A stretch of 64,000 nucleotides of DNA from Glaciecola sp. 33A (GCF_002836745.1 NZ_PJAR01000043.1:186001-250000); one strand, 5' to 3'; positions 1 through 10,228 are shown, counted from the first letter of the stretch. The notes: generated by a model from the sequence alone, not told the origin. Made by a program: numbers and translations.

Positions 1-1329
1 GTTGGCAACTGTAATTCGCGGGCTTGCGATAATTTCGCCTTTGTTCTCGGCTTCTAAAGCACTTAGTTCAAGGTCTAAGATATTACCGTCAAGTAGATTA
101 GCAATTTGGAAACCGATGGTGCCAGCGGCACTTGATACTGGTAAGTTGACGTTTAAGCGGTCACCAATATCAGGCACGTTACCCTGACCGGCAGTGTCAG
201 CACCTACGATTGAACCTGAAACAGAATTGTTATCACTAGCGCCAGTGAATCCCCAACGAACGCCCAGTTGCTCGTCCACGTTGTCACGAACGGTGACCAT
301 ACGAGACTCAATAAGTACTTGTTTGACTGGAATATCTAATGCATTTATGACACGACGTGCTTCATCGATACTTTCTAATGTATCGCGGATTAATATGGTG
401 TTGGTCCGAGCATCGACGGTTACATTGCCACGGTCAGAAAGTATTCCACCATCGCTAGTTTTAAGGATGGTCGCAATTTCATCAGCCTTAGCATAGTTGA
501 TCTCAATATGTGCAGACTTAAGTTGTGCAAGATTTTGTACTTGTTGCTTAGATTGAAGTTGCTGCGTTTCACGGGCAGATAATTCTTCAGTAGGAGCGAT
601 AAGTAAGATGTTACCTTCTAAACGTTTATCCAACCCTCGAATCTTTAGAATCATATCAAGGGCTTGGTCCCAAGGAACACCAGACAAACTTATAGTGACA
701 TTACCGTTAACTGTGTCAGTTGTTACCAAGTTAAAACCATTAACTTGAGCAATAATCTGCAATACTTGGCGCACAGGTACGTCTTGGAAATCTAACGAAA
801 TTGGCTTGCCTTCATACGTTGTATTCTTAGATTGTTTAACTTCGTCTGGTGTTAACGGCGTTACGGCTAGAGTAACAACACCGTTCTGTTCTATTCTCTT
901 AATTTTTACTACGCCATTATAGCGTATTTCAACTTTCGCTTTGTCTGCATCTTGGAATGTTTCAATGCTGTTCACTGCAGTACCAAACTGACTAACGTCA
1001 ACTTCAACGTATTGGTCCTCAGCTAACATCGTTTCTTTCATTGTTAAGGTAATTAAACCTTTAGCTTCAACAACGGTTACCGATGGGATTTTGCCTTCAA
1101 ATCCGATAAGCACGTTCCCCGTCTTTACAGATCGATTAAAATCAATGCTATTTAAGATGGCTGAACTTTCTAATGTAGATTCACCTTGCGGATCAACTAA
1201 ATCAATCAAATTTTCAGATTCTTGAGCAACAGCACCCAAGCTGACAATGGCTAAAACGAACGCAATTATCAGGACCCAGTGAGGTCTGTTGCGGTTTAAG
1301 CGCTTGTTAAAAATATATTTATCAGACAT
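1..1329 (-). CDS. pilQ: Type IV pilus secretin PilQ (3' part missing)
   Basis: Outer-membrane secretin through which the type IV pilus leaves the cell. The reading frame is open to the window edge, giving 443 codons from an ATG at 1329. The N-terminus has a basic stretch and a hydrophobic signal segment (about residues 19-36, ending VAQ). An AMIN-like beta region follows (about 45-135), then a secretin N-terminal (STN/N0-like) domain around 150-230 with the typical phrase SLDFQDVPVRQVLQ, and a NolW-like domain (about 250-320). The secretin core begins with VLIESRMVTV, and the frame leaves the window just after SPRITVAN, a secretin hallmark. The ATG overlaps the pilP stop by 8 bases, so translation is probably coupled. 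The C-terminal barrel and S-domain lie outside the window. Confidence 0.95.
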   Translation of the reverse strand, partial: MSDKYIFNKRLNRNRPHWVLIIAFVLAIVSLGAVAQESENLIDLVDPQGESTLESSAILNSIDFNRSVKTGNVLIGFEGKIPSVTVVEAKGLITLTMKETMLAEDQYVEVDVSQFGTAVNSIETFQDADKAKVEIRYNGVVKIKRIEQNGVVTLAVTPLTPDEVKQSKNTTYEGKPISLDFQDVPVRQVLQIIAQVNGFNLVTTDTVNGNVTISLSGVPWDQALDMILKIRGLDKRLEGNILLIAPTEELSARETQQLQSKQQVQNLAQLKSAHIEINYAKADEIATILKTSDGGILSDRGNVTVDARTNTILIRDTLESIDEARRVINALDIPVKQVLIESRMVTVRDNVDEQLGVRWGFTGASDNNSVSGSIVGADTAGQGNVPDIGDRLNVNLPVSSAAGTIGFQIANLLDGNILDLELSALEAENKGEIIASPRITVAN

Positions 1330-1900
1330 TATCATTTTCCCCAGCTACTGATGACATAGTTAATGTGGCGATTTTTGTTTTCCAACATCCAGCACCGTCA
1401 GGTAACATTTCTTCAATAACCACTTCTTTATCCGTTATGTTAATAATTTTGCCGAAAAACAGGCCGATGTATTGACCTCGTTTCGCCTTGTGTAAAGTGC
1501 CATCATTGGCCTTGATAAGAACCCACTTTTGACTGCCAGAACTAAAGACACCAGCCATCTGTAATGCATCTATACCGTAAGATTCTAATTTTTCTTTAGG
1601 TCGTTGGCGATTTGGCTGATTGCAGTTAGCCGTTTGAACCATTACGCTTGATTTTTCTTCATTTCCTTGCTGCAACCTTTGGAATGGGCTGCGCAGATCA
1701 CTAGCTGAATAATTAACCGGCTCCAACTGCTTAAACTTGGGATATTCTTCAATGCTGATATTCGTATTTGCTTTGACACTATCGGTATAAGCAATTAGGT
1801 CATCAATTTCTGCACTGCAAGCTGATAAACCAAGGCAAGTTGCAAGCACAAGATATTTATTCATCATGCTTTTAGGGAATTTTATAAATGTGTTTGTCAT
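1322..1900 (-). CDS. pilP: Type IV pilus inner-membrane lipoprotein PilP
   Basis: Pilotin-like lipoprotein of the alignment subcomplex; in this family it links PilNO in the inner membrane to the PilQ secretin. The 192-residue protein has a hydrophobic stretch ending in the lipobox LSAC (Cys28), followed by a flexible linker. The C-terminal half (about 90-185) has the family's beta-sandwich pattern, with phrases such as WVLIKANDGTLHKAKRGQYIG. The start overlaps the pilO stop (TAATG) and has a G-rich ribosome binding site just upstream. An internal Met12/Met13 would give a more compact signal peptide but has a weaker ribosome site. Confidence 0.93.
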   Translation of the reverse strand: MTNTFIKFPKSMMNKYLVLATCLGLSACSAEIDDLIAYTDSVKANTNISIEEYPKFKQLEPVNYSASDLRSPFQRLQQGNEEKSSVMVQTANCNQPNRQRPKEKLESYGIDALQMAGVFSSGSQKWVLIKANDGTLHKAKRGQYIGLFFGKIINITDKEVVIEEMLPDGAGCWKTKIATLTMSSVAGENDNV

Positions 1901-2517
1901 TATTTTTCCCCCTCAGTATTCATATCGGCCTGAGTCGTCGCAGCACGATAAGTTTTTGCTTGCATCTTTAAATTAAGAACGCCTTTATTGTTTGTAATGT
2001 CAAAGTCATGCAAGGTTACAATTCTTGGGAGATTAGCGATGTTCGAAGTAAATAAGCCAAACTCGTGATAAGTTCCTGCAACTTCAAGTTGAATAGGTAA
2101 CTCAGTGTAAAATTCTTTCGGATTTTCTTGTTGCCAATTAAGTAACTTAAATGACAGGCCCGCGTCGGTGCCTACATAAGTAATGTCGTCCAACAACCCC
2201 GGTGTTTCATTGCTCGTTGGTAATGTTTTAAGCATTGAGGAAAAATCGCTTTGCATTCTTACGAGTTGTTTTTCATAGGCGTCTACATTGACGGCAATTC
2301 GAAATTTCGATTCAAATGTTGTTCTAAGCTCGGTTTCTTTGATTTTAGAACTGTCCAACTGCGGTAACTTACTGCTAATAATAGCGTAATAGCATATAGC
2401 ACCCACCACGACAACACAGAAGATGGCAACGACCGTCTTGATTTCCTTCGGCCAAATAGCGACTTGTTCGAAGTCGAGATCGTTTATTTCCTTTAATTTA
2501 GAAAAATCAAAAGCCAT
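1900..2517 (-). CDS. pilO: Type IV pilus assembly protein PilO
   Basis: Inner-membrane alignment protein that dimerises with PilN and contacts PilP in the periplasm. The 205-residue protein has a short cytoplasmic N-terminus, one membrane segment (about residues 28-48, VVAIFCVVVVGAICYYAII), a coiled-coil stretch (about 55-100) and a ferredoxin-like periplasmic domain (about 105-185). This is the standard PilO layout and length. It overlaps pilN and pilP by single bases at both ends, so the operon is tightly coupled. Confidence 0.93.
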   Translation of the reverse strand: MAFDFSKLKEINDLDFEQVAIWPKEIKTVVAIFCVVVVGAICYYAIISSKLPQLDSSKIKETELRTTFESKFRIAVNVDAYEKQLVRMQSDFSSMLKTLPTSNETPGLLDDITYVGTDAGLSFKLLNWQQENPKEFYTELPIQLEVAGTYHEFGLFTSNIANLPRIVTLHDFDITNNKGVLNLKMQAKTYRAATTQADMNTEGEK

Positions 2518-3104
2518 TATTGACTCCTCCCTTTATCCGGTTCTACATTTTGAACCGGAGCAACCTTCGGCGTAATAGAAAATGTTAATTTAAAGTCACT
2601 CACCGCATTCGATGTGCTCACATCAGCAGTAATTGAAGACAAGACGCCGCTGGTAAATACATCGGACTGCTCAAGTTTTCGCATAAACGCAGACAAACGG
2701 TTGTTCGATTCACTAATGCCAATAATTTCAATTAAGTTGCCGCTACGGGACATTTTCTCAAATGAAACACCTGCTGGAACAATTCGTGCTAACTCATCAA
2801 AAACAATGGGTGATACGTTTTTACTCACTTGCAGTTGCTCAATGAGTGCCATACGTTGGGCAATCTCTGCTTTTGAGCTGCGGATGTCTTTGATGCGTTG
2901 AATTTGGGTGTCTAACACCCCGATCTGCTGTTCTAAATAATTGTTCCTTGAGTTCTGGTTGCGAACTTGTTGATCAATGACTTCGCCTAATATCCAGAAC
3001 ACGGCAAGTACAGCAATCGAAATAACAATCAACGAACTAATGTATTGTTTTTTATGACGCTGACGCTGCGCTTCACGCCATGGAAGTAAATTTACATGTG
3101 CCAT
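2517..3104 (-). CDS. pilN: Type IV pilus assembly protein PilN
   Basis: Partner of PilO and binding site for cytoplasmic PilM. The protein begins with MAHVNLLPWREAQRQ, and the INLLPWR-type motif is the known PilM-docking peptide. One membrane helix (about 21-42) and a coiled coil precede the periplasmic fold. The start codon lies inside the end of pilM, a 13-base overlap. Length (195 residues) is normal. Confidence 0.94.
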   Translation of the reverse strand: MAHVNLLPWREAQRQRHKKQYISSLIVISIAVLAVFWILGEVIDQQVRNQNSRNNYLEQQIGVLDTQIQRIKDIRSSKAEIAQRMALIEQLQVSKNVSPIVFDELARIVPAGVSFEKMSRSGNLIEIIGISESNNRLSAFMRKLEQSDVFTSGVLSSITADVSTSNAVSDFKLTFSITPKVAPVQNVEPDKGRSQ

Positions 3105-4156
3105 TGCGAGTAACTCCTACTTGCTAATCCCATCGCGATCGCCAATTGTGCAGCAAATTTATTCAATTTCTCGGCGTCGACGTTTTCAGCGATGGTTAAA
3201 TTTGAAAACGGATTGAACGCTTCGACTTCAATGCCGAGGTCCTTCGATAATTCTTCAATGACCATTGGTAATGAACCAGCGCCACCAGAAATTAAGATTT
3301 TTTCGGGCTGCGTCTTGTGCGTTGTTGACGTATACATTTGTAACGCACGTTGTATTTGTTGTTGCAATGCAGATAAAAACATTGGCAAGGTATCTTTAAA
3401 CCATGACTCAGGTGCTGAACCATCGGCTATTTGATTCTCTACTTCTTGAATGTCTAGCGAGTGAATGACCGCTAAATCTTGTATGAATTTGTTCATACCG
3501 AAGTTGTGTTCTTTGCTATAAATCACTTCACCATCTTCAACGAAACAGACTTGCAGTAAACTTGCACCTACGTTGATACAGCAAGTTGGACTGTCTTTTC
3601 TATGCGTTGCAAAGTGGATAAGAGCATTACCTAGAGCATAACCTTCTATGTCCATAATTACGGGTTCGAAAGGCGCTTCTCTGACAAGTGTGATGCGACT
3701 GTCAACCATGTCTTTGTGTGCGGCACTCAGTAATACTTCAACTTTTCCGCCATGCATTTTACTTTCACCCAATTCTTCAAAGTCCAAATAAACTTCTTCC
3801 AAGGGGTATGGTATTAGGCTGTCTGCTTCGATTTCAATTTGGCTTTCCAATTCAAAATCAGTTTGATTTGGCTCCATGAAAACCACTTTACTTAAAACGG
3901 ATGCGCCGGCAACGGCTATCGCGACATTTTTGTTTTTGGTTTTCAAGTTATGCTTAATTTTGGCCAGTGCTTTGCTGACGGCGTCAAAGTCTTTTATCTC
4001 ACGCTCATTAAATGCGCCACCTATGATAGGTTCGCAAGCGAAAGCATTTACTTTGGCTACAGAACCGCTAACATCTAGGCATACCGCCTTGATGTACTTG
4101 GTTCCTATGTCTAATCCGATTATACTCTGGACTTTTTTCTTAAAAAGCGATTTCAT
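3092..4156 (-). CDS. pilM: Type IV pilus actin-like ATPase PilM
   Basis: Cytoplasmic actin/FtsA-fold protein that binds PilN and connects the pilus alignment complex to the motor side. The 354-residue protein shows the phosphate-1 motif IIGLDIGTKYIKAV near the N-terminus, an internal phosphate-2-like segment (CCINVGASLLQV), and the adenosine motif ILISGGAGSLP near residue 290. It is the first gene of pilMNOPQ and is transcribed away from mrcA across a 138-base divergent spacer, the usual gammaproteobacterial arrangement. Confidence 0.95.
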   Translation of the reverse strand: MKSLFKKKVQSIIGLDIGTKYIKAVCLDVSGSVAKVNAFACEPIIGGAFNEREIKDFDAVSKALAKIKHNLKTKNKNVAIAVAGASVLSKVVFMEPNQTDFELESQIEIEADSLIPYPLEEVYLDFEELGESKMHGGKVEVLLSAAHKDMVDSRITLVREAPFEPVIMDIEGYALGNALIHFATHRKDSPTCCINVGASLLQVCFVEDGEVIYSKEHNFGMNKFIQDLAVIHSLDIQEVENQIADGSAPESWFKDTLPMFLSALQQQIQRALQMYTSTTHKTQPEKILISGGAGSLPMVIEELSKDLGIEVEAFNPFSNLTIAENVDAEKLNKFAAQLAIAMGLASRSYSQWHM

Positions 4157-4294
4157 TGATTAGTAGCTCTGTCATAGTTCTAGTATCATAGGTACAAATA
4201 ATACTGATTTTTTTAAACTGTATGGTTCTGTTAACGACACCTAAGTATAAAAATTGAGTATTTAATCCCAATAAATAAAAGTGAAACCAGCACA

Positions 4295-6970
4295 GTGAAG
4301 TTAATAAAGAAACTCATGTTACTGAGCGGATTAGGTTTTTTCCTAGCGGTCATTAGCATCATAGGTATGTATTTTTATCTCAAACCCGGGCTTCCAAGTG
4401 TGGAAATTTTGAGAGAGGTCAAGTTACAAACCCCTATGCGTATATTTACCCTAGACGGTAAACTGATATCCCAATATGGGGTAAAAAGAAGAATACCGGT
4501 TTCTCTCGATGAAGTCCCCGAGACATTGGTACAGGCACTTATAGCAACTGAGGATAGCCGCTTCTACAGCCACATTGGGGTAGATCCTATTGGTGTTGGT
4601 CGTGCCTTTTTAAACTTGATTACCACTGGCGAGATGGGGCAGGGAGCTAGCACCTTGACCATGCAAATGGCGCGTGGTTTCTTTTTGACCAAAGAAAAGA
4701 AGTTTAGTCGTAAAATCAGGGAATTGTTTATTGCATTGCATATGGAGCAAGAATTAAGCAAAGATGAAATTCTTGAGCTATATCTAAATAAGGTTGAGCT
4801 AGGCCACCGGGCTTTTGGTTTTGGCGCAGCTGCACAAGTGTATTATGGAAAAAATTTAAAGCAGTTGGATCTTGCTCAACTTGCCACGTTAGCTGGATTA
4901 CCGCAAGCCCCGTCAGTGCTTAACCCAATAAGCCGACCCGAGCGCTCAAAAGAGCGCCGACGTATCGTTTTATTGCGCATGTTAGATGAAGGTTATATTG
5001 ACCGGCAACAGTTCGATGAAGCCTCCCAAGCTCCCGTAACAGCCAAGAAACACGGTGCAGAACTTGGACTTGATGCGCCTTATTTAGCTGACCTTATTTA
5101 TAACGAAATGGTTGAAATCTACGGCAAAGAAATAGCCGAAACGAGTGGCTTTAATGTTTTTGCGACGGCAACTTATGATATGCAAAAGGCAGCCCAAGAA
5201 GCAGTTATACAGAACTTGCATGATTATGACGAAAGGCATGGATTTAGAGGACCTTTGGCGCAACTTTGGGAACCAGTTATGCCTGCAGTTGTTAAGCCGG
5301 TCGCGGTTGTTGATGGTTTAGAACAAGGCAATACTAGGCCAGTAGAAATGCCTCCTCATATCAATAAAAATGCTTGGTCTATTGAGAAAGTCACCGCATA
5401 TCTGGATAGCGTTGAAGAAATAGATCCGCTGTTGCCTGCGGTAGTTATAGCGATGCAAGAAAAATCGGTTGATGTCATTATCGCAGATGGTCGAATCATT
5501 CAATTAGTTTGGGACGGTCTGGATTGGGCAAGGGCCTACATCGACGATCAGACACAAGGAGATGAACCTGAAGTTGCGGCAGATATTCTTCAAAAAGGTA
5601 TGTTGGTATATATCCGAAAGCGACCTCAAGACGCTGTTTGGCAACTCGCACAACTGCCTGATGCGGCTGGTGCCTTAGTCGCGCTAGATCCTTACAACGG
5701 CGCTGTAAGGGCTGTGGTAGGCGGGTATAGCTTCTACAAAAGCCAGTTTAACCGAGCGACACAGGCAAAGCGCCAAGTGGGTTCAAATATAAAACCGTTT
5801 GTGTATGCCAGCGCCATTGGAAATGGATATACGCTTGCGAGTATTATGAATGATGCGCCTATTAATCAATGGGATAGCTCGTCTGGCGTTGCATGGCGTC
5901 CACAGAATTCGCCTGCCGTTTACGAAGGTCCAATACGCTTGCGTGTCGCATTAGGAATGTCAAAAAACGTAGTGTCAGTTCGTCTGCTACGAGGTGTTGG
6001 CATAGATGAGACAGTGGACTATATTTCGCGTTTTGGATTTGACAAAGACGACATACCCCGCGATGAAACTCTTTCCTTAGGTTCAGGTTCACATACGCCT
6101 TTAGAGGTCGTGTCCGGCATTGCAGTGCTCGCCAATGGTGGTTTTGCTGTGCGTCCTTATTTTATCGAGAGAATTGAGAATGATCTGGAGGAATTAATAT
6201 GGCAAGCAGAACCTGCTTATGCTTGTAATCCATGCCATGATGACTCACCAGAACCAGAAAAATCAGTAGATGAATCTGATATTGAAGCCAGATTAGCGGC
6301 ACAGTTCAGTCAAAAATCAGGACGTAATAGTCAGAAAAAGAAAGTCAAACAATCGGCAGAACAAGTCATTAGTCCGCAAACCGCATTTTTGGTTACCGAA
6401 ATGATGCACTCCGCTGTTAAGGCGAATGGTAACTGGAACAAGAAAACATTTTGGTTAGGCACAGGTTGGCGTGCGACAAACCTGCTGCAACGTGACGATA
6501 TTGGGGGTAAAACAGGGACGTCGAATGATTCAAAAGATACCTGGTTTAGTGGCTTTGCTGGCAGTTTAGTTGCAACTACGTGGGTTGGATTTGATGATGC
6601 ATCGCGCCAACTAGGTCGAGTTTCGCGGAATCAAAATCTAGTAAACAAAAATCCTGAAAAATTTAATTGGATTGGTAACGCACTTATCGGCACTGAAGCG
6701 GGTGCCATGAGCGCTCAACCCGCTTGGATACGTTTTATGCAAGTGGTACTTAAAGACCAGCCGCAAGTGCCTAGAGAAATCCCAGAAGGCATTGTTAGAG
6801 TTAGAATTGATCTCAAAACAGGTAAATTAACACGACGAACCGACCACACTGCAATGTTCGAATATTTCGAAGTTGGAACTGAACCAACCACTTATGTAGT
6901 AGATGATGAGTTATCATTACCAATTGATGATGAAAACCCTGAGCCACCTGAAATTGATGATATTTTTTAG
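4295..6970 (+). CDS. mrcA: Penicillin-binding protein 1A (bifunctional transglycosylase/transpeptidase)
   Basis: Class A PBP that polymerises and cross-links peptidoglycan. The 891-residue protein has an N-terminal membrane anchor (about 9-30). The glycosyltransferase domain has catalytic Glu86 in ATEDSRFY and the motifs GASTLTMQMAR and LYLNKVELG. The OB-like insert typical of PBP1A (about 310-430) follows. The transpeptidase domain has nucleophile Ser497 in GSNIKPF, an SKN motif and KTGTS. The start is GTG at 4295; the upstream in-frame GTG at 4281 runs into a stop. The C-terminal tail is acidic. It is divergent from pilM. Confidence 0.96.
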   Translation: MKLIKKLMLLSGLGFFLAVISIIGMYFYLKPGLPSVEILREVKLQTPMRIFTLDGKLISQYGVKRRIPVSLDEVPETLVQALIATEDSRFYSHIGVDPIGVGRAFLNLITTGEMGQGASTLTMQMARGFFLTKEKKFSRKIRELFIALHMEQELSKDEILELYLNKVELGHRAFGFGAAAQVYYGKNLKQLDLAQLATLAGLPQAPSVLNPISRPERSKERRRIVLLRMLDEGYIDRQQFDEASQAPVTAKKHGAELGLDAPYLADLIYNEMVEIYGKEIAETSGFNVFATATYDMQKAAQEAVIQNLHDYDERHGFRGPLAQLWEPVMPAVVKPVAVVDGLEQGNTRPVEMPPHINKNAWSIEKVTAYLDSVEEIDPLLPAVVIAMQEKSVDVIIADGRIIQLVWDGLDWARAYIDDQTQGDEPEVAADILQKGMLVYIRKRPQDAVWQLAQLPDAAGALVALDPYNGAVRAVVGGYSFYKSQFNRATQAKRQVGSNIKPFVYASAIGNGYTLASIMNDAPINQWDSSSGVAWRPQNSPAVYEGPIRLRVALGMSKNVVSVRLLRGVGIDETVDYISRFGFDKDDIPRDETLSLGSGSHTPLEVVSGIAVLANGGFAVRPYFIERIENDLEELIWQAEPAYACNPCHDDSPEPEKSVDESDIEARLAAQFSQKSGRNSQKKKVKQSAEQVISPQTAFLVTEMMHSAVKANGNWNKKTFWLGTGWRATNLLQRDDIGGKTGTSNDSKDTWFSGFAGSLVATTWVGFDDASRQLGRVSRNQNLVNKNPEKFNWIGNALIGTEAGAMSAQPAWIRFMQVVLKDQPQVPREIPEGIVRVRIDLKTGKLTRRTDHTAMFEYFEVGTEPTTYVVDDELSLPIDDENPEPPEIDDIF

Positions 6971-7020
6971 TTATTTTGGCTTTTGTTCAGATTTTTGTAA
7001 GCAAGCTTCTATACTAAGGC

Positions 7021-7063
7021 CTCTTAACCTTCAACGATCTTGTGTATTGTGGAAGGCTAAGAG
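7021..7063 (+). other. Imperfect 12-bp stem-loop between mrcA and maeA
   Basis: CTCTTAACCTTC (7021-7032) pairs with GAAGGCTAAGAG (7052-7063) with one mismatch across a 19-base loop. No run of T follows, so it is not a convincing intrinsic terminator of mrcA. It could act in the maeA leader. Confidence 0.4.
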
Positions 7064-7083
7064 ACGCAACGTAAAAATAAAAA

Positions 7084-7116
7084 GAACGTAAAAAGAACGT
7101 AATATGAACGTAATAA
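7084..7116 (+). repeat. Three tandem 11-bp repeats (GAACGTAANNN) upstream of maeA
   Basis: Three consecutive 11-base units each begin with GAACGTAA (7084, 7095, 7106). A related AACGTAAAAAT lies just before them at about 7068. The array ends 51 bases before the maeA start. The near-helical-turn spacing could suit a regulator binding on one face of the DNA, but no known operator is recognised. Confidence 0.6.
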
Positions 7117-7167
7117 ACAGCCCAACAATAACTAACTAACATATCATGCATAAAAGAGAATTCACGA

Positions 7168-8862
7168 ATGAGCGACAACAGTCAGCACAATCACCTATAT
7201 ATTCCGCATTCAGGGCCTTCTTTACTTGAGACACCTCTATTAAATAAAGGTAGCGCATTTACCGAAAAAGAGCGTAAAAATTTTAATTTACTGGGCTTAC
7301 TGCCGCCCCGATACGAAACTATTGAAGAGCAGGTCAGCAGAGCTTATAAACAATACAAAGGGTTCGAGAACCCGTTGAATAAGCACATTTATTTACGCGC
7401 AATTCAAGATAATAACGAAACTTTGTTTTATCGACTCCTGCAAGCCCATATTGAAGAAATGATGCCCATTATCTATACGCCTACTGTCGGTGATGCATGT
7501 GAGAGTTTCTCGGATATCTATCGCAGCTCGCGAGGCTTATTTATTAGTTATGAAGAGCGTTATTTGATGGATGATATTTTACGCAACGCAACCAAACGCA
7601 AAGTGAAAGTCATTGTGGTGACTGACGGTGAGCGGATTCTTGGCTTAGGTGATCAAGGTATTGGAGGCATGGGTATTCCAATTGGTAAACTCTCATTATA
7701 CACAGCGTGCGGTGGCATCAGTCCCGCGTATACATTACCTGTAATGTTAGACGTTGGAACCAACAACGAAAAATTACTCAACGATCCAATGTATATGGGT
7801 GCTCGGCATGAAAGAATAAATCAAGAACAATACTATGAGTTTGTGGATATGTTTATCTGTGCTGCGCGCAGACGTTGGCCTGAAGTGATGATCCAGTTTG
7901 AAGATTTTGCACAGCCAAATGCAATGCCTTTATTGAAGAAGTATCGTGAAGAAATATGCTGCTTCAATGACGATATTCAAGGCACTGCGGCAGTGACGCT
8001 GGGCACTATTTTAGCTGCGTGTCGAGTTCGTGGTGCTAAGTTATCGTATATGAACATCGCTTTTGTGGGCTCAGGGTCGGCTGGCTGTGGCATTGCTGAA
8101 ATGCTTATTCAGCAAATGATTTTTGAAGGTTTAAGCGATAAAGAAGCCCGTAAACAGGTGTTTATGATTGACCGTTTTGGCTTGCTGACGGAGGGTATGC
8201 AAGACTTACGCGATTTCCAACAAGCATTACAGCAACCCAAAGAAGCGCTACAAAATTGGTCGTACAGTGGAGAATATGCGTCTCTATTAGACGTTATTCA
8301 TTGTGCAAAACCCGATGTCTTGATTGGCGTCTCAGGTCAACCAGGCTTATTTAATGAGCAAGTGATAAGGACCATGGCGCAAAATAGTGAAAAACCCATT
8401 ATCTTCCCACTGAGTAACCCGTCTCGTCAGGTTGAAGCAAGACCTGAACAAGTAATTGAATGGACTGACGGTAATGTAGTGATTGCTACCGGAAGTCCCT
8501 TTAAGCCTGTCGAGTACAAAGATAAGGTTTATGCAATTGTCCAATGTAATAATAGTTATATATTCCCTGGCATAGGTTTGGGCGTTATTGCCGCTAAAGC
8601 GCGCCTAATTAGTGATGAAATGCTAATGGCAGCAAGCAACGCACTCGCCGATGCTTCGCCGATGGTGACTGATCCTAATGGCGAATTGCTGCCACCGCTG
8701 ACTGAAATTGGAAATTTGAGTAGAAAAATCGCATTTGCAGTGGCGAAAGTAGCAATGGGGCAAGGGCTTGCACTGCCTATTCCAGACGAAATGTTAGAGC
8801 AACGTATTGAAAGTAACTTTTGGAAACCAGAATATCGCTCATACAAGCGTGTCAGCCTTTAA
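7168..8862 (+). CDS. maeA: NAD-dependent malic enzyme
   Basis: Oxidative decarboxylation of malate to pyruvate in the cytosol, linking the TCA cycle to gluconeogenic precursors. The 564-residue length matches E. coli MaeA. Recognisable are the N-terminal malic domain with [10 protein letters not shown], the catalytic region [20 protein letters not shown], the metal-binding segment FEDFAQPNA with [10 protein letters not shown], and the dinucleotide-binding segment [15 protein letters not shown]. It is a monocistronic gene followed by an intrinsic terminator. Confidence 0.95.
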   Translation: MSDNSQHNHLYIPHSGPSLLETPLLNKGSAFTEKERKNFNLLGLLPPRYETIEEQVSRAYKQYKGFENPLNKHIYLRAIQDNNETLFYRLLQAHIEEMMPIIYTPTVGDACESFSDIYRSSRGLFISYEERYLMDDILRNATKRKVKVIVVTDGERILGLGDQGIGGMGIPIGKLSLYTACGGISPAYTLPVMLDVGTNNEKLLNDPMYMGARHERINQEQYYEFVDMFICAARRRWPEVMIQFEDFAQPNAMPLLKKYREEICCFNDDIQGTAAVTLGTILAACRVRGAKLSYMNIAFVGSGSAGCGIAEMLIQQMIFEGLSDKEARKQVFMIDRFGLLTEGMQDLRDFQQALQQPKEALQNWSYSGEYASLLDVIHCAKPDVLIGVSGQPGLFNEQVIRTMAQNSEKPIIFPLSNPSRQVEARPEQVIEWTDGNVVIATGSPFKPVEYKDKVYAIVQCNNSYIFPGIGLGVIAAKARLISDEMLMAASNALADASPMVTDPNGELLPPLTEIGNLSRKIAFAVAKVAMGQGLALPIPDEMLEQRIESNFWKPEYRSYKRVSL

Positions 8863-8883
8863 TTAAATCGCTGTTACCTTTTT

Positions 8884-8918
8884 ATGCCTGTTTGTGTCAA
8901 TTGCAAACAGGCATTTTT
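8884..8918 (+). terminator. Rho-independent terminator after maeA
   Basis: A perfect 11-bp stem (ATGCCTGTTTG at 8884-8894 with CAAACAGGCAT at 8904-8914, 9-base loop) is followed by a short T run. It lies 22 bases past the maeA stop. Confidence 0.85.
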
Positions 8919-9124
8919 GATTAATCTTATTGAGTCCATTAAAAACAGCCTGTAACCTTCTCACCGCCTCGTCTTCCCCAATAGAAAGCACTGTCAATCT
9001 ACCGCGTTAATCTTGTCGATATTTATTCTTGGTCACGAGTAGTTACAATTAAGAACAGAAGCTATTTGTATCTCATTTCCTAATGCGGATAATATAGCCA
9101 CAAATCTTAAATCAGTGGATTGCT

Positions 9125-10198
9125 ATGAGCCTGAAAACACCATCTACTTTGCTATTATTGTTAGTTGCTACATTAGCCGCTTGCACTCCAAACCCAGCGC
9201 AGGAAGAAAAGGTCAAGGAGCAAGTATATAAAGTTCCTGTTGAAACAACGCTCGTTGAAAATAGAACGATATCTAACACTTATCGAACAACCGCTATACT
9301 TGAAGCCAGAGCGGAGAGTAAAGTCACGAATAAAGTCAGTGGCATGATTGACACGATTTTGGTTGAAGTAGGAATGTCTGTAAAAAAAGGACAAATCTTA
9401 GCCGAAATTGATTCCGAAAATTATTTATTAGAACTAGAACGCACCACTATCGATCTTAATTCAGCAGTGGCAGAGTTTAATCGCAGTAAGCCAGTTAACG
9501 GCAAACAGCTTATCGCGGCAAAAGACTTTGAAAAACTTGAATTCTTAGTTAAAACGCGAACAAACCAACAAAAAGTAGCCGCCATCCAAGTTCGTGACTC
9601 CAAAGTGCGTGCACCGATATCCGGTGTTATCGCACAAAGAATGGTAAAGGAGGGCAACATGACGGCCCAAGTGGGCAGTGAAATGTTTATGATAGTGGCG
9701 CTTGATAGCCTGCAAGGCGTTGTCTATTTGCCAGAAGCTGAAATAAATAACGTACATATCGACCAACAAGCTTATTTAGATTTTCCATCTACCGCTCTAG
9801 TTATTCCAGCCTCGGTGGTTTTAATATCTCCGATTATTGATACTGAGACAGGCACTTTCAAAGTGACTTTGAAAGTGAACAATGATGATCATCGTTTAAA
9901 GCCTGGCATGTTTGCCAAAGTGTCTCTTACCCTAGATGTGCACGATAATGCCCAACTAGTACCTCAAAAAGCCTTGCGTGTGACCGACACTGAAACCAGT
10001 TTATTTGTAGTAAAAGACAATAAAGCAAAGAAAATTGTTGTAGAAACTGGTTTTGAACAGGACGGTTATGTTGAGATTTTAACCCCATTAAATGCACAAG
10101 AGCCAATAGTGATTGTTGGTCAACAAGGCTTAAAAATTGATAGTGATGTGCAAATTTTGGGGCAAGATACCAGCGACGACGCGTTGACACAAAATTAG
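9125..10198 (+). CDS. RND efflux periplasmic adaptor (membrane fusion lipoprotein)
   Basis: HlyD/AcrA-type adaptor joining an inner-membrane RND pump to an outer-membrane channel. The 357-residue protein has a lipoprotein signal ending LAAC (Cys20), then the first beta-barrel/lipoyl half (about 60-100, with VSGMIDTILVEVGMSVKKGQ). A short alpha-hairpin follows (about 100-150), then the second lipoyl half with VRAPISGVIAQRMVKEGNM, and a C-terminal beta-barrel and membrane-proximal domain. The hairpin is short compared with AcrA. It is the first gene of an operon with two permeases. No TolC-like gene is present, so an unlinked channel is presumably used. The substrate cannot be told from sequence. 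Confidence 0.9.
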   Translation: MSLKTPSTLLLLLVATLAACTPNPAQEEKVKEQVYKVPVETTLVENRTISNTYRTTAILEARAESKVTNKVSGMIDTILVEVGMSVKKGQILAEIDSENYLLELERTTIDLNSAVAEFNRSKPVNGKQLIAAKDFEKLEFLVKTRTNQQKVAAIQVRDSKVRAPISGVIAQRMVKEGNMTAQVGSEMFMIVALDSLQGVVYLPEAEINNVHIDQQAYLDFPSTALVIPASVVLISPIIDTETGTFKVTLKVNNDDHRLKPGMFAKVSLTLDVHDNAQLVPQKALRVTDTETSLFVVKDNKAKKIVVETGFEQDGYVEILTPLNAQEPIVIVGQQGLKIDSDVQILGQDTSDDALTQN

Positions 10199-10228
10199 TT
10201 GATGTTGCTACTCAGTTACTTGTTACTT

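Noticed and set aside
2-496. Plus-strand open frames at the left edge
   Set aside because: They are antisense to the clear PilQ coding frame, and their translations lack any domain.
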